The position numbers and the translations under genes are program-made. The notes below the pieces were generated by a model. That model made no database searches. It had not been told where the DNA came from and saw only the letters and a list, made by a program, of their open reading frames with translations. This document shows, piece after piece, positions 1-7,656 of a stretch of DNA of 12,192 nt (positions within the stretch are counted from its first letter, which is position 1; every line of letters begins with the position of its first letter). The DNA is taken from assembly GCA_030428825.1 (NCBI GenBank), contig JAUIEL010000135.1, forward strand, positions 1 to 12,192, written 5' to 3'. The stretch comes from a bacterium. GTDB taxonomy: Bacteria > Planctomycetota > B15-G4 > JADJEK01.

Positions 1-69
1 GCGGGTCGGAGAGCTCGTCCCTCCTCCGGCCGCCGCCGTGGCGAACGCGCAGACGTTCCCGAACGCGTT

Positions 70-144
70 CCAAGCCGCGCAGCGCTTTGCCGCGCAGCGC
101 TTTGCCGCGCAGCGCTTTGCCGCGCAGCGCTATGCCGTGCAGAC
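70..144. repeat. 15-bp tandem repeat, five copies, overlapping the glycosyltransferase stop
   Basis: The unit read on the plus strand is CTTTGCCGCGCAGCG. Three copies are identical (85-99, 100-114, 115-129). The left flanking copy (70-84) differs at its first bases. The right copy (130-144) carries four changes and forms the last codons and TAG stop of the glycosyltransferase. In that gene's frame the unit would encode Arg-Cys-Ala-Ala-Lys; in the terminal copy the Lys codon AAG is replaced by TAG. The same frame stays open from the TAG to the window edge. Bases 1-69 hold no gene that I can support. Confidence 0.9.
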
Positions 145-1131
145 GAAGTCGACGTCCTCGACGAACTCCATCGCCGCCAGCGCCTCCCGGACCTTCGCTC
201 GCGGTCCCGCGCCCGCGACCGACACGAGGATCGGGAGACGGGGGAGGGTCGGCACGTCCGACGGCGGCACGACCGGCGCGCCGTGGATCACCTGGCCGAT
301 CCGTCCGGGGTGCACCTCGACGACGTGCGACGGCTCCTTCCCGTGTTCGAGGAGGGCGCGCCGGAGTTGCCTCCCGGTGTCACCGTATCCCCAGAGGACG
401 TACCGATCGACGTGGCGGAGGACGTCGCGGGCGAGGTGGTGGGCGCGGCACGCGGTGAACCGATCGAGCGCGTAGTCCGGGTGGTCGGTCGTCAGGCGAC
501 CCGGGGCGTGTCGCCAGGAGAGGAGCCGCCGCGGGACGACGCCGAGCCGGTGGCCGCGCCGGAGGAGGCCGAGCACGAGGTCGTAGTCCTCGGGCCAGCC
601 GCGCGCGCGCCAGGGGTGCTCGAGCAGGACCTCCCGCCGCAGCATCAGGCTCGGGTTCGCGAGCGGACACTCGACGTACCGGTCGCGCCGGACATCGTCG
701 CTCGTCGCCAGGCCGTTCAGCCACGCCTCGTACGCCCGCATCCCTCCGCCGAGCGCCGCCCGCGGGAAGAGGCGCACGTGCGAACCGACGCCGACGAGCG
801 ACGGGTCGGCCGCCAGCGTCGCGACCTGTTCGGCGAGGCGCTCCCGGCGCATGAGGTCGTCGGCGTCCATCCGGGCGACGAGCGGACTCGCGGCGGCCCG
901 GACCCCCGCGTTCGCCGCCGCGGCCACGCCCTCGGCCGGACGGCGGAGGAGTCGGACCCGCGCGTCGTCTTCCGCGTGGCGCGCGGCGACGTCGGCGCTG
1001 CCGTCGGTCGAGCCGTCGTCGACCACGATGCATTCGAGGTCCGCGAGCGACTGGCGCCGCACGCTCCGGATCGCGGACGACAGCGTCCCGGCGGCGTCGC
1101 GAACCGGGAGGACGACGGAGACGCGGGGCAT
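130..1131 (-). CDS. Family 2 glycosyltransferase with C-terminal Rossmann-like domain
   Basis: This is a 333-residue cytosolic or membrane-peripheral sugar transferase of the GT-A fold, likely moving a sugar from a nucleotide sugar onto a surface glycan or lipid carrier. The N-terminal domain (about 1-235) shows the family 2 landmarks: an opening VSVVLPVRD strand, the nucleotide-binding DDG at 38-40, the metal-binding DADD at 89-92, and an acidic ED pair at 181-182 in the position of the usual catalytic base. A second domain (about 243-333) begins with a dinucleotide-binding type glycine motif, GYGDTG at 248-253, and ends in DFVCTA; from memory, similar fusions often end in a comparable DFxCxA. 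The ATG fits the family N-terminus, but there is no clear Shine-Dalgarno, so translation may be leaderless. The gene is divergent from the secreted propeller-like gene. Donor and acceptor cannot be told from the sequence. Confidence 0.92.
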   Translation of the reverse strand: MPRVSVVLPVRDAAGTLSSAIRSVRRQSLADLECIVVDDGSTDGSADVAARHAEDDARVRLLRRPAEGVAAAANAGVRAAASPLVARMDADDLMRRERLAEQVATLAADPSLVGVGSHVRLFPRAALGGGMRAYEAWLNGLATSDDVRRDRYVECPLANPSLMLRREVLLEHPWRARGWPEDYDLVLGLLRRGHRLGVVPRRLLSWRHAPGRLTTDHPDYALDRFTACRAHHLARDVLRHVDRYVLWGYGDTGRQLRRALLEHGKEPSHVVEVHPGRIGQVIHGAPVVPPSDVPTLPRLPILVSVAGAGPRAKVREALAAMEFVEDVDFVCTA

Positions 1132-1141
1132 GATCGTCGCG

Positions 1142-1147
1142 AGAATA
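1142..1147 (-). promoter_or_regulatory. Possible -10 element for the glycosyltransferase
   Basis: The minus-strand hexamer TATTCT lies 10 bases upstream of the ATG in otherwise GC-rich DNA and resembles a -10 box. Transcription starting about seven bases downstream would leave almost no leader, consistent with the missing Shine-Dalgarno. No matching -35 box is visible at 16-18 bases, so this is weak. Confidence 0.25.
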
Positions 1148-1225
1148 GACGAGCCCGCGCAAAGCCGAGCGCCCGTTCGGCCGGTCGTCCGAGGTCTCCG
1201 CCCGCGATTCGGTTACGCTCGGCGT

Positions 1226-1289
1226 GGATCGTGATACGAGAAGGAGGGGGTTCCTCCCCCCGTGATCCAAGGACTGCCCCCCTGTCCTT
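1226..1289 (+). promoter_or_regulatory. Inverted-repeat-rich leader of the propeller-like gene
   Basis: Three stems can be drawn. GGATC (1226-1230) pairs with GATCC (1264-1268) and encloses GGAGG (1243-1247) paired with CCTCC (1253-1257); GGGGG (1246-1250) with CCCCC (1256-1260) is an alternative. A separate perfect stem, AAGGAC (1269-1274) with GTCCTT (1284-1289), has a nine-base loop containing six C and ends one base before the Shine-Dalgarno. This could be a structured leader or an operator. High GC makes chance pairing common, so function is unproven. Confidence 0.4.
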
Positions 1290-1290
1290 C

Positions 1291-1296
1291 GGAGAG
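1291..1296 (+). promoter_or_regulatory. Ribosome binding site that selects a TTG start
   Basis: GGAGAG lies five bases upstream of the TTG at 1302. The reading frame then opens directly into a signal peptide, so the TTG is the best-supported start even though it is not ATG. Confidence 0.7.
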
Positions 1297-1301
1297 TCCC
1301 C

Positions 1302-4259
1302 TTGAGTCCCCACCTGTCGTCCGCCGCGGCCCTCCTCGGCGCCGTCTCCTGTCTCGCGTCTCCCGCGTTCGCGATCGACGTCGATCCGGTCTTGACCGTG
1401 AACGGCGTCTCGGGAGGCCCCCTCGCCGTGGTGCCGGTCGGGATGGGATCGTCGGTCCAGTTCACGCTCGCCGGGACGCCGGGGGCGCCGTTCGCCCTCT
1501 ACCTCTCGGCCGAGGCCATGGCGGCGCCGGCGAGCGGGTTCTTCCCGACACCCTGGACGCCGGCCGGCGCCGGGATCCACTCGCCCGTCCATGCCGTGCT
1601 CGACGGGATCGGGTCCGCGTACGTCGCGAACGGACTCGGCCTCCCCGCGGCCGACTTCGTGCCGAGCGCCGCCAAGCCGTTCCTCCGTTTCGACGCCACG
1701 GGGACCGCGCAGTTCACGACGCTTCTGCCGGCGATCGTGCCGCTGACCGACGACGACCCGGCGCAGCCGGCCGGATTCCCGTACGGCCCGGGGCAGCCGG
1801 TCCCGTACGCCCTCGAAGAGCCGCTGTCGCTCTTCCTCCAGGTCGTGGCGGTCGACACGCAGACGCTCGGGATCCGGGTCGGGAACGCCGTCGAGCTCGA
1901 GTTCCTCGGGAAGGAGTTCGACGCCACGATCGCGCTGTCGATCGGCGCCGACGCGAACCCGGCGAGCGCGACGCTCCCCGAACGGCAGACGTTCACGACG
2001 GTCGTCGACTCCGACCTCGGCGACGCGACGCTCGGGGCGCCGACGAACGCCCCCGACTTCGCGGGCTCGTTCGGGGACGCGACGGACGTCTGGATGATCC
2101 AGCTCGCCGGCCCGCGGGAGGCGATCGCGACCGCCGCGGACGTCGGCCCCCTCTCGGCCGACGATCAGCTCCAGAGCGTCCAGGGGCTCGCCTCCGGCCT
2201 CGAGGTCGGGACCGGCGAGGTCGTGACCCGGGACAACGAGAACGCGGAGTTCCCGCGGATCCGGCTGCCCGGGCACCGCCAGCTCTTCCACTGGCGGAAC
2301 GGGGGGACGTCGCCGCCGACGTACGGGTTCGGGGTCCTGTTCGAGGAGACCGGGACGTTCCGGAACCTCGTGCCGGCGTCGTTCGGCACGTTCTCCCAGA
2401 CCGCGACGATCTCGCCGTGGGAGGTCCAGGTCGCGGTGACGCCCGACGGGAACCGGGCGGTCGTCGTCCTCGACCGGGCGACCGATCTGTTCCAGGGCGC
2501 CACGTACGACCGCGTCTTCCTGCTGAACCTCGAGGAGAACGGGACGTTCGGGAACGGTCAGCCGATCGTCGAGGTCAACCCGTCGTCGCCCGCGCTCTGG
2601 CGACGCGTCTACGAGGAGTCGATCGTCTTCACGACCGACGGCGGCGCCGGCTGGGCCGCCTGGATGATGACCAGCGCGAGCACGTCGAGCTCCGCCACGC
2701 TCCTGCCGGACGGGTTGTTCCGCGTCGGCGCCTCGCAGGGGACGAGCGTGTTCGACGTCGGCTCGGCGTCCGGCGCCTTCCCGCAGCCGGTGACGTTCGA
2801 ACGCGTGATCGAGGTGAACGAGCAGCTCGACACGCTCTGCGTGATCGGCGGCCCGACGCAGCTCCAGCAGGACGTCTTCGCGATCACGAACGTGACGCCG
2901 TCCTCCTGGTCGGTCACGAACGTGACCCAGTTCGCCGGTTCGGTACGGCTCGTTGCCGACGGACTCGCGAGCGACGGCAAGTCCGGCTACGCGGACCTCT
3001 CGCGCGCCGGAACGACGTACGCCGGATGCCGCCTGATCTCGTCGAGCTCGTTCGTCCCGTTCGCGGCGCGGACGGACGGCACGGACGCCGGGAGCGTGAC
3101 GGACATCGTGCGGCCGATCGCGTCGGGCGGGCAGTTCGACCTCACCGACTTCCCGGCCGCGCAAGGGCTGCACCTGACCGACGACGGCCTCTCGCTCCTG
3201 TTCCACCAGGGTCGCATTCGCCCCGGCGCCGCCAGCGACGCGAGCGACCTGTTCGTCGTCGACCTCGCCTCCGGGGTCGTCCGGAACCTCACCCGCACCC
3301 TCTCCGGCGCGCCGTACGACCAGAACCCGACCGCGAGGTACCTGGGGCCGTGGGACCTGCAGAACTTCGTGACCGACGCGCCGATCGTCGACTACGGCGG
3401 GTCGTTCCTCTCCCCCGATCGACGTCACCGCTTCCTGTTCCACGACGTCCACCTCCTCGGGGACGACCGCTTCAACGTCTACGCCGTCGACGTCGAGCCG
3501 GGAGCGGGCGGCGCGTCGCCTTCGTTCGACCTGGTGAACGTGACCGGGACCACGTTCGAGCCGAGCTTCGGCACGCCTCCGCCGACGACGGGGGCGCCCG
3601 ACGTCGTCACCGGCGCGGGGTTCTTCGTGGAGCAGACGCCGTCGCACCTGCGTCTGCGCCGCATCGGCGGCGACGGACCGCTGCGGGACTTCTGCTTCTT
3701 CACCGCCCGCCTCGCGTCGGCGCCCTCCGGCCCGACGGAACATCTCTTCGTGTTCGACTCGGTGAATCCGGGACCGGCCCTGCGGATCACCGACTTCGGT
3801 CCGTCGTCGGCGCCGATCGCGACGAGCGACGGATCTCGGATCCGCGACGTCACGCCGCACCCGTCCGAGCCGGCGGTCGCCTTCGTGCTCCACCGCGACG
3901 CGGACCAGGGCGCCGCCAACCAGGAATTGGTCGTCCTGTCGATGCAGACCGGGTTCGCCCCGGCGGTCGTCCCGAACCCCGGGTCCTCCGCGTCGTTCTC
4001 GCGCGCGATCACCGCCGGCTCGCTTCATTGGCTCCCGGGCACGAAGAGCGCGCTCGTCTGGAGCGAGGGGCGGACGCCTCGCCCGCTCGGGACGACGGAC
4101 GGCGTCACGACCGCCGTCACCGACGTCCTCTCCGGCGGGAACCCGATCGACGCCACCCCGTGGTTCTTCACGTTCGCCGACCCGACGAACCCGCGGAAGA
4201 TCCTCGCGGACGCGCCGGCCGGAACCGCGCGCTCGGCGATGATCTGGTCGGTCCGGTAG
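1302..4259 (+). CDS. Large secreted protein, predicted beta-propeller (WD40/TolB-like repeats), function unknown
   Basis: This 985-residue protein opens with a signal peptide, with likely cleavage after AFA at residue 24, so it should leave the cytoplasm. I do not recognise residues 25-270, which look beta-rich with many Asp/Gly turns. From about 370 onward, several stretches have the pattern of propeller blades: a 'TPDGNRAVVVLDR' type strand, then a strand reading 'VFLLNLEENG'. Examples start near 376, 622, 703, 812 and 854. LTDDG (625-629), LSPDRRHR (703-710) and DLFVVDL (649-655) resemble PD40/TolB blades. No catalytic motif, transmembrane anchor or C-terminal sorting signal is visible. 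The start is TTG with a good Shine-Dalgarno. The gene diverges from the glycosyltransferase and converges on the sigma fusion. A binding or scaffold role at the cell surface is plausible but not shown. Confidence 0.85.
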   Translation: MSPHLSSAAALLGAVSCLASPAFAIDVDPVLTVNGVSGGPLAVVPVGMGSSVQFTLAGTPGAPFALYLSAEAMAAPASGFFPTPWTPAGAGIHSPVHAVLDGIGSAYVANGLGLPAADFVPSAAKPFLRFDATGTAQFTTLLPAIVPLTDDDPAQPAGFPYGPGQPVPYALEEPLSLFLQVVAVDTQTLGIRVGNAVELEFLGKEFDATIALSIGADANPASATLPERQTFTTVVDSDLGDATLGAPTNAPDFAGSFGDATDVWMIQLAGPREAIATAADVGPLSADDQLQSVQGLASGLEVGTGEVVTRDNENAEFPRIRLPGHRQLFHWRNGGTSPPTYGFGVLFEETGTFRNLVPASFGTFSQTATISPWEVQVAVTPDGNRAVVVLDRATDLFQGATYDRVFLLNLEENGTFGNGQPIVEVNPSSPALWRRVYEESIVFTTDGGAGWAAWMMTSASTSSSATLLPDGLFRVGASQGTSVFDVGSASGAFPQPVTFERVIEVNEQLDTLCVIGGPTQLQQDVFAITNVTPSSWSVTNVTQFAGSVRLVADGLASDGKSGYADLSRAGTTYAGCRLISSSSFVPFAARTDGTDAGSVTDIVRPIASGGQFDLTDFPAAQGLHLTDDGLSLLFHQGRIRPGAASDASDLFVVDLASGVVRNLTRTLSGAPYDQNPTARYLGPWDLQNFVTDAPIVDYGGSFLSPDRRHRFLFHDVHLLGDDRFNVYAVDVEPGAGGASPSFDLVNVTGTTFEPSFGTPPPTTGAPDVVTGAGFFVEQTPSHLRLRRIGGDGPLRDFCFFTARLASAPSGPTEHLFVFDSVNPGPALRITDFGPSSAPIATSDGSRIRDVTPHPSEPAVAFVLHRDADQGAANQELVVLSMQTGFAPAVVPNPGSSASFSRAITAGSLHWLPGTKSALVWSEGRTPRPLGTTDGVTTAVTDVLSGGNPIDATPWFFTFADPTNPRKILADAPAGTARSAMIWSVR

Positions 4260-4275
4260 CCGGCGGAGGACGACC

Positions 4276-7200
4276 TCACGGGCGGCCGAGGATCAGCGTC
4301 ACCTCGGCCGTCCGCGTCGCCGACACCTCCACCTCGACGGTCGCGCGCGCGCCCGCCGCCGAGCGGGCGGTCACGGTCCACCGTCCCGGCTCGAGGCCGG
4401 CCAGCGCGAACCGCCCCCCCTCGGCCACGCAGCCGCGGACCCCCGCCGCTGCGGCGACCGGGTCGCGCGACGCGAGCACCCCGCCCCGGACCGCCTCGAC
4501 CGCGACGGGCGGCGCCGGCGCGCCTTCCACCGTTTCGAGCGTTCCCTCGATGCGCCCGCGCCCACGCGGCCGGAGGGTGACGTCTCGCTCGCCGCCGTCC
4601 TCCAGCCGGATCCCCGCCGCGAGGAGCGTGGCGTGCACGGCGCCGGCCGACTCCGTCCGGACGACGACGTACCGGCCGCCGGGGATCCCCTCCACCCGGA
4701 ACCTCCCCGACTCGTTCGTCGTCGTCCGGCGGTCCCGCGACGTCTCGCCGCGCTCGCCGATCTCCGCGATCACGACGGTCGCGCCGGCGACCGGGCGGCC
4801 GGCCTCGTCCTCGACCGTCCCGGTCAGCACGCCGGGAGCGCGGACCTCGATCCGGCGCTCGACGACGCCGGACCGCGGCACGTCGAACGGGCCGTCGTCG
4901 ACGACCTCGCCGTCCGGCGTCTCGACGAGGAGGCGAGTGCGGCCGGCGGGTACGCCGCCGATCTCGAACCTCCCGCGCGCGTCGCTCCGAGCCGGGCGGC
5001 GCCCGTGCACGCCGTCGTCGGCGGCGGGGACGGTCTCGTCGATCGCGTACGTCCGGACCCTCGCCCCCTCCAGCGGCACGCCGGTGCCGCGCGCGACGAT
5101 CGTGCCGACGACGCTGGCGCCGCGCCCCAGCCGGAGGACCAGGGGGAGCGGGTCGTCCGGGCCGGCCGCGACGACGTGGCGCTCGGTCGCCGGCGCGTAC
5201 CCGGGCGCCGACACCTCCACGCCGAAGACGTCGCCCGGCGCGACCCAGGGCGCCGCCGCGATCCAGCTCCCGTCGGGGGACCGGAACGCGTGCCCCTCGC
5301 GCGCCCACGACGCCTCGAGCGGCGCGGCGGCCTCCCCCGGCGCGAGCGTCGGCGCGACGAGGCGGATCGTGAAGCGCGGGACCGGCGCGCCGGTGACCGC
5401 GTCGACGACGCGCCCGCCGAGCCTCCCCGCGGGGATCAGCTCGATCCGCCGATCGTCGCCGTCGAACCGCCCCGCGGGCCCGGTCCACTCGGCGAACCCG
5501 GACGCGACCACCCGGAGGCCCGTCGCGGACGCCGGGACGTCGACGAGCCGAAACCGCCCCTCCTCGTCGGTCCGGGCGTTCGGCGCCGCGACGTCTCCGT
5601 CCGCGATCGCCTGGACGATCGCCGCGTCGACCGGCCGTCCTCTTGGGTCGACGACGACGCCGCCGACGTGATGGGATCGACCGAGGCGGACCTCGACGCC
5701 GTCGCGGTCCCCTTCCTCGGGAACGTCCACCCGCGCCGCGGCCGCCGCGTGCCCCGGACGCACGGCGGTCAGGGTCATCGCTCCGGGCGGGGCGTGCTCG
5801 AGGACGAAGAGACCCTCGGGGCCGCTCGTGCCGGAGACCGCGGTCCGCGCGCCGACGAACGGGCCGAGGGCGACGAGCGCTCCCTCGATCGGCGCCCCCG
5901 CCTCGTCGAGCACCCGACCGCGCACCGTCGCGCCGACCTCCAGCGTCACGTCGTGCCGGACGTCGGCGGCGCCCGGCGTGTCGACCCACGACTCTTCGGC
6001 GCGGTGGCCCGCCGCCTGAACGGTGACGAGCCAGCGCGGCCGCCCGGGGTCGAGGTGATCGAGGACGTACTCCCCGTCGCCGTCCGTCGAGACCGGCTCT
6101 CCGTCGGAGAGGATCGTGCGGACCGTCGCCCCGACGATCGGGTCGCCGTCGGCGTCGGCGACGCGGCCCACGATCCGGAGGCTCTCGCGGAGGACGATCT
6201 CCAGCCCGTCGACGCGCCCGGGTCCGCCCGTCTCGGCCCGGATCCGGACCTTCGCGCGGCCCGCCGCCCACGCGGTGATCGCCACGCCGCCGGTCGTCGA
6301 CGATCCCTCGACCTCGAACCGCCCTTCGCCGTCCGAGCGGGTCCGCCCGGGGAGCGTCCGGACCTCGGCGCCCTCGATCGGGCGCCGCGCCTCGTCGACC
6401 ACGACCCCCGCGAGCCGGACGTCGATCGGGTGGAGCCGCAACGTCAGCCCCTCGGCACCGGGGATCCCCGGCGGCACCCAGGCCGTCTCGCCGTACGAGA
6501 AGACGTCGTCGTCCGCCGCCCCGAGGTCGATCCAGCCGCCGGCGGCGAACCCTTCCCCCCGCCACTCGAACCGACCCGCGGAGTCGGTCCGCACGACCGC
6601 CGTCCGCGCCGCCGCGGCGCGCGCCGCCGACACCGCGAGGCGGATCGCCACCTCCGGCGCCGGAGTCCGGCCGTGCAGGAACGCCCTCCCGGCGATCCGC
6701 CAGCTCGGCCCGACCGGCGGACGAGCCGCCTCGGCCGGGATCCGTTCGGGGGGCGCGCTCGCCCCCTCCGCCGCCGCCTCCGCGCCCGACGCGCCGCGTG
6801 CCGTCGCCGTCCCGACCGCCGCGCGCGGGGGGCGCTCCCCGGACTCCCCCGGTCCCCCTCGCGCCCCGAGCCAGACCGCCGTCCCGATCGCCGCCACCGT
6901 CACCCACACCGCCGCCGCCTTGCCCATGAGTACGACTCCCGCGCCCTTCCACGGAGCGCACGTGGTCGCCGGCCCGCCCGATCCGTGCGTCGCGAGGACG
7001 AGGTCGAGCGGCGGGCGACCGGCCCAGGGAACGAGGGCGCCGAGCAGCGCCTCCCGGGAGCCGCGTCCGTCGCCGTCGAGCGTCGCCCGGAGCCGGGCGA
7101 GCCCCCTCTTCAGGCGCGTCCGGACCGTCTCCACCGGCAGGCCGTGGCGGCGCGCGATCTCGCGCGGCGGCAGACCGTCCGCGTACCGGAGCAGGATCGT

Positions 7201-7548
7201 CGCGCGGTACGGCTCGTCGAGCGCTTCGACCGCGTCGGCGACCCTCCGCATCCTCTCGATCCGCTCGACCGAGTCGGCGGCCGAGACCGTCGCCTCGCCC
7301 GCCGCCGCCTCTCGCTCGCGTCGCGACCGGCGATCCGCGGTTCGCGCGGACTGCCGGACGACGTTCCGGACGACGCCGGCCAGCCACGCCCTCGTCGGGC
7401 CCGGCCCCTCGGTCCGTCGGCGGAGCGCCACCAGCCACGCCTCCTGCACCGCGTCGTCGGCCGACGCGCGGTCGTACAGGAGGCCGCGGGCGAGGCGGCG
7501 CAGGAAGTCGGTCTGCTCCCGCAGGAGGTCACGGCGGTTCGGGGTCAT
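4276..7548 (-). CDS. Membrane-anchored ECF sigma factor fused to a chain of carboxypeptidase-regulatory-like domains
   Basis: This 1090-residue protein carries an ECF sigma-70 unit at its N-terminus. Region 2 includes DDAVQEAWL (31-39), the usual core-polymerase contact segment, and region 4 (about 102-155) includes the helix-turn-helix stretch IARRHGLPVETVRTRLKRG. After a short linker comes one hydrophobic segment (about 211-228) following basic residues, which predicts N-in/C-out topology. A low-complexity Ala/Pro/Glu linker (about 230-280) leads to about nine beta-sandwich modules starting near 283, 376, 456, 540, 627, 708, 811, 906 and 998. Most show GxVxDxxGxPIxGAxV followed by a DxxGRF turn, typical of CarboxypepD_reg/CNA-B-like domains. 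The start at 7548 is chosen over a GTG 21 codons upstream because GGAG lies five bases before it. No anti-sigma gene is adjacent. I recall comparable fusions annotated in planctomycetes; ligand and targets are unknown. Confidence 0.9.
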   Translation of the reverse strand: MTPNRRDLLREQTDFLRRLARGLLYDRASADDAVQEAWLVALRRRTEGPGPTRAWLAGVVRNVVRQSARTADRRSRREREAAAGEATVSAADSVERIERMRRVADAVEALDEPYRATILLRYADGLPPREIARRHGLPVETVRTRLKRGLARLRATLDGDGRGSREALLGALVPWAGRPPLDLVLATHGSGGPATTCAPWKGAGVVLMGKAAAVWVTVAAIGTAVWLGARGGPGESGERPPRAAVGTATARGASGAEAAAEGASAPPERIPAEAARPPVGPSWRIAGRAFLHGRTPAPEVAIRLAVSAARAAAARTAVVRTDSAGRFEWRGEGFAAGGWIDLGAADDDVFSYGETAWVPPGIPGAEGLTLRLHPIDVRLAGVVVDEARRPIEGAEVRTLPGRTRSDGEGRFEVEGSSTTGGVAITAWAAGRAKVRIRAETGGPGRVDGLEIVLRESLRIVGRVADADGDPIVGATVRTILSDGEPVSTDGDGEYVLDHLDPGRPRWLVTVQAAGHRAEESWVDTPGAADVRHDVTLEVGATVRGRVLDEAGAPIEGALVALGPFVGARTAVSGTSGPEGLFVLEHAPPGAMTLTAVRPGHAAAAARVDVPEEGDRDGVEVRLGRSHHVGGVVVDPRGRPVDAAIVQAIADGDVAAPNARTDEEGRFRLVDVPASATGLRVVASGFAEWTGPAGRFDGDDRRIELIPAGRLGGRVVDAVTGAPVPRFTIRLVAPTLAPGEAAAPLEASWAREGHAFRSPDGSWIAAAPWVAPGDVFGVEVSAPGYAPATERHVVAAGPDDPLPLVLRLGRGASVVGTIVARGTGVPLEGARVRTYAIDETVPAADDGVHGRRPARSDARGRFEIGGVPAGRTRLLVETPDGEVVDDGPFDVPRSGVVERRIEVRAPGVLTGTVEDEAGRPVAGATVVIAEIGERGETSRDRRTTTNESGRFRVEGIPGGRYVVVRTESAGAVHATLLAAGIRLEDGGERDVTLRPRGRGRIEGTLETVEGAPAPPVAVEAVRGGVLASRDPVAAAAGVRGCVAEGGRFALAGLEPGRWTVTARSAAGARATVEVEVSATRTAEVTLILGRP
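4279..4314. terminator. Candidate bidirectional terminator hairpin between convergent genes
   Basis: A perfect 9-bp inverted repeat, CGGCCGAGG (4283-4291) and CCTCGGCCG (4302-4310), has a ten-base loop. On the plus strand it extends by a G-U pair and three more pairs (4279-4282 with 4311-4314), giving 13 pairs. It begins 19 bases after the stop of the propeller-like gene and occupies the last codons of the convergent sigma gene. There is no T-run on either side, so it is not a classical intrinsic terminator. It could still stop polymerase or protect 3' ends. Confidence 0.5.
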
Positions 7549-7656
7549 CGCGTCTCCACGAGGGGATGGCCGCCGACGCCGATTCCGGTTCGAGGATTCT
7601 CGCGTCCGCACGAACCCGAGGGCGCGAGGCCGCGAGGACGCTCCCCCCGCTCCCGC

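Noticed and set aside
70..144. CRISPR-like array
   Set aside because: The repeats are directly adjacent 15-mers without spacers, and no cas gene is present.
38..475. A short plus-strand frame with Ala-Gln-Arg-Phe repeats over the tandem repeat
   Set aside because: The peptide repeat is a consequence of the 15-bp DNA repeat. Downstream it is antisense to the glycosyltransferase and has no protein-like pattern.
717..4028. A minus-strand frame of 1103 codons antisense to the propeller-like gene and part of the glycosyltransferase region
   Set aside because: Arg-rich low-complexity translation, no Shine-Dalgarno, and it overlaps two well-supported genes.
1262..5671. A plus-strand frame of 1469 codons crossing the convergent junction
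   Set aside because: It is out of frame with the propeller-like gene, low in complexity and crosses into the antisense of the sigma gene. Its start has no ribosome site.
7549..7611. GTG start 21 codons upstream of the sigma-factor ATG
   Set aside because: No Shine-Dalgarno in front of it, and the added segment is an Arg/Ser-rich stretch outside the sigma domain.
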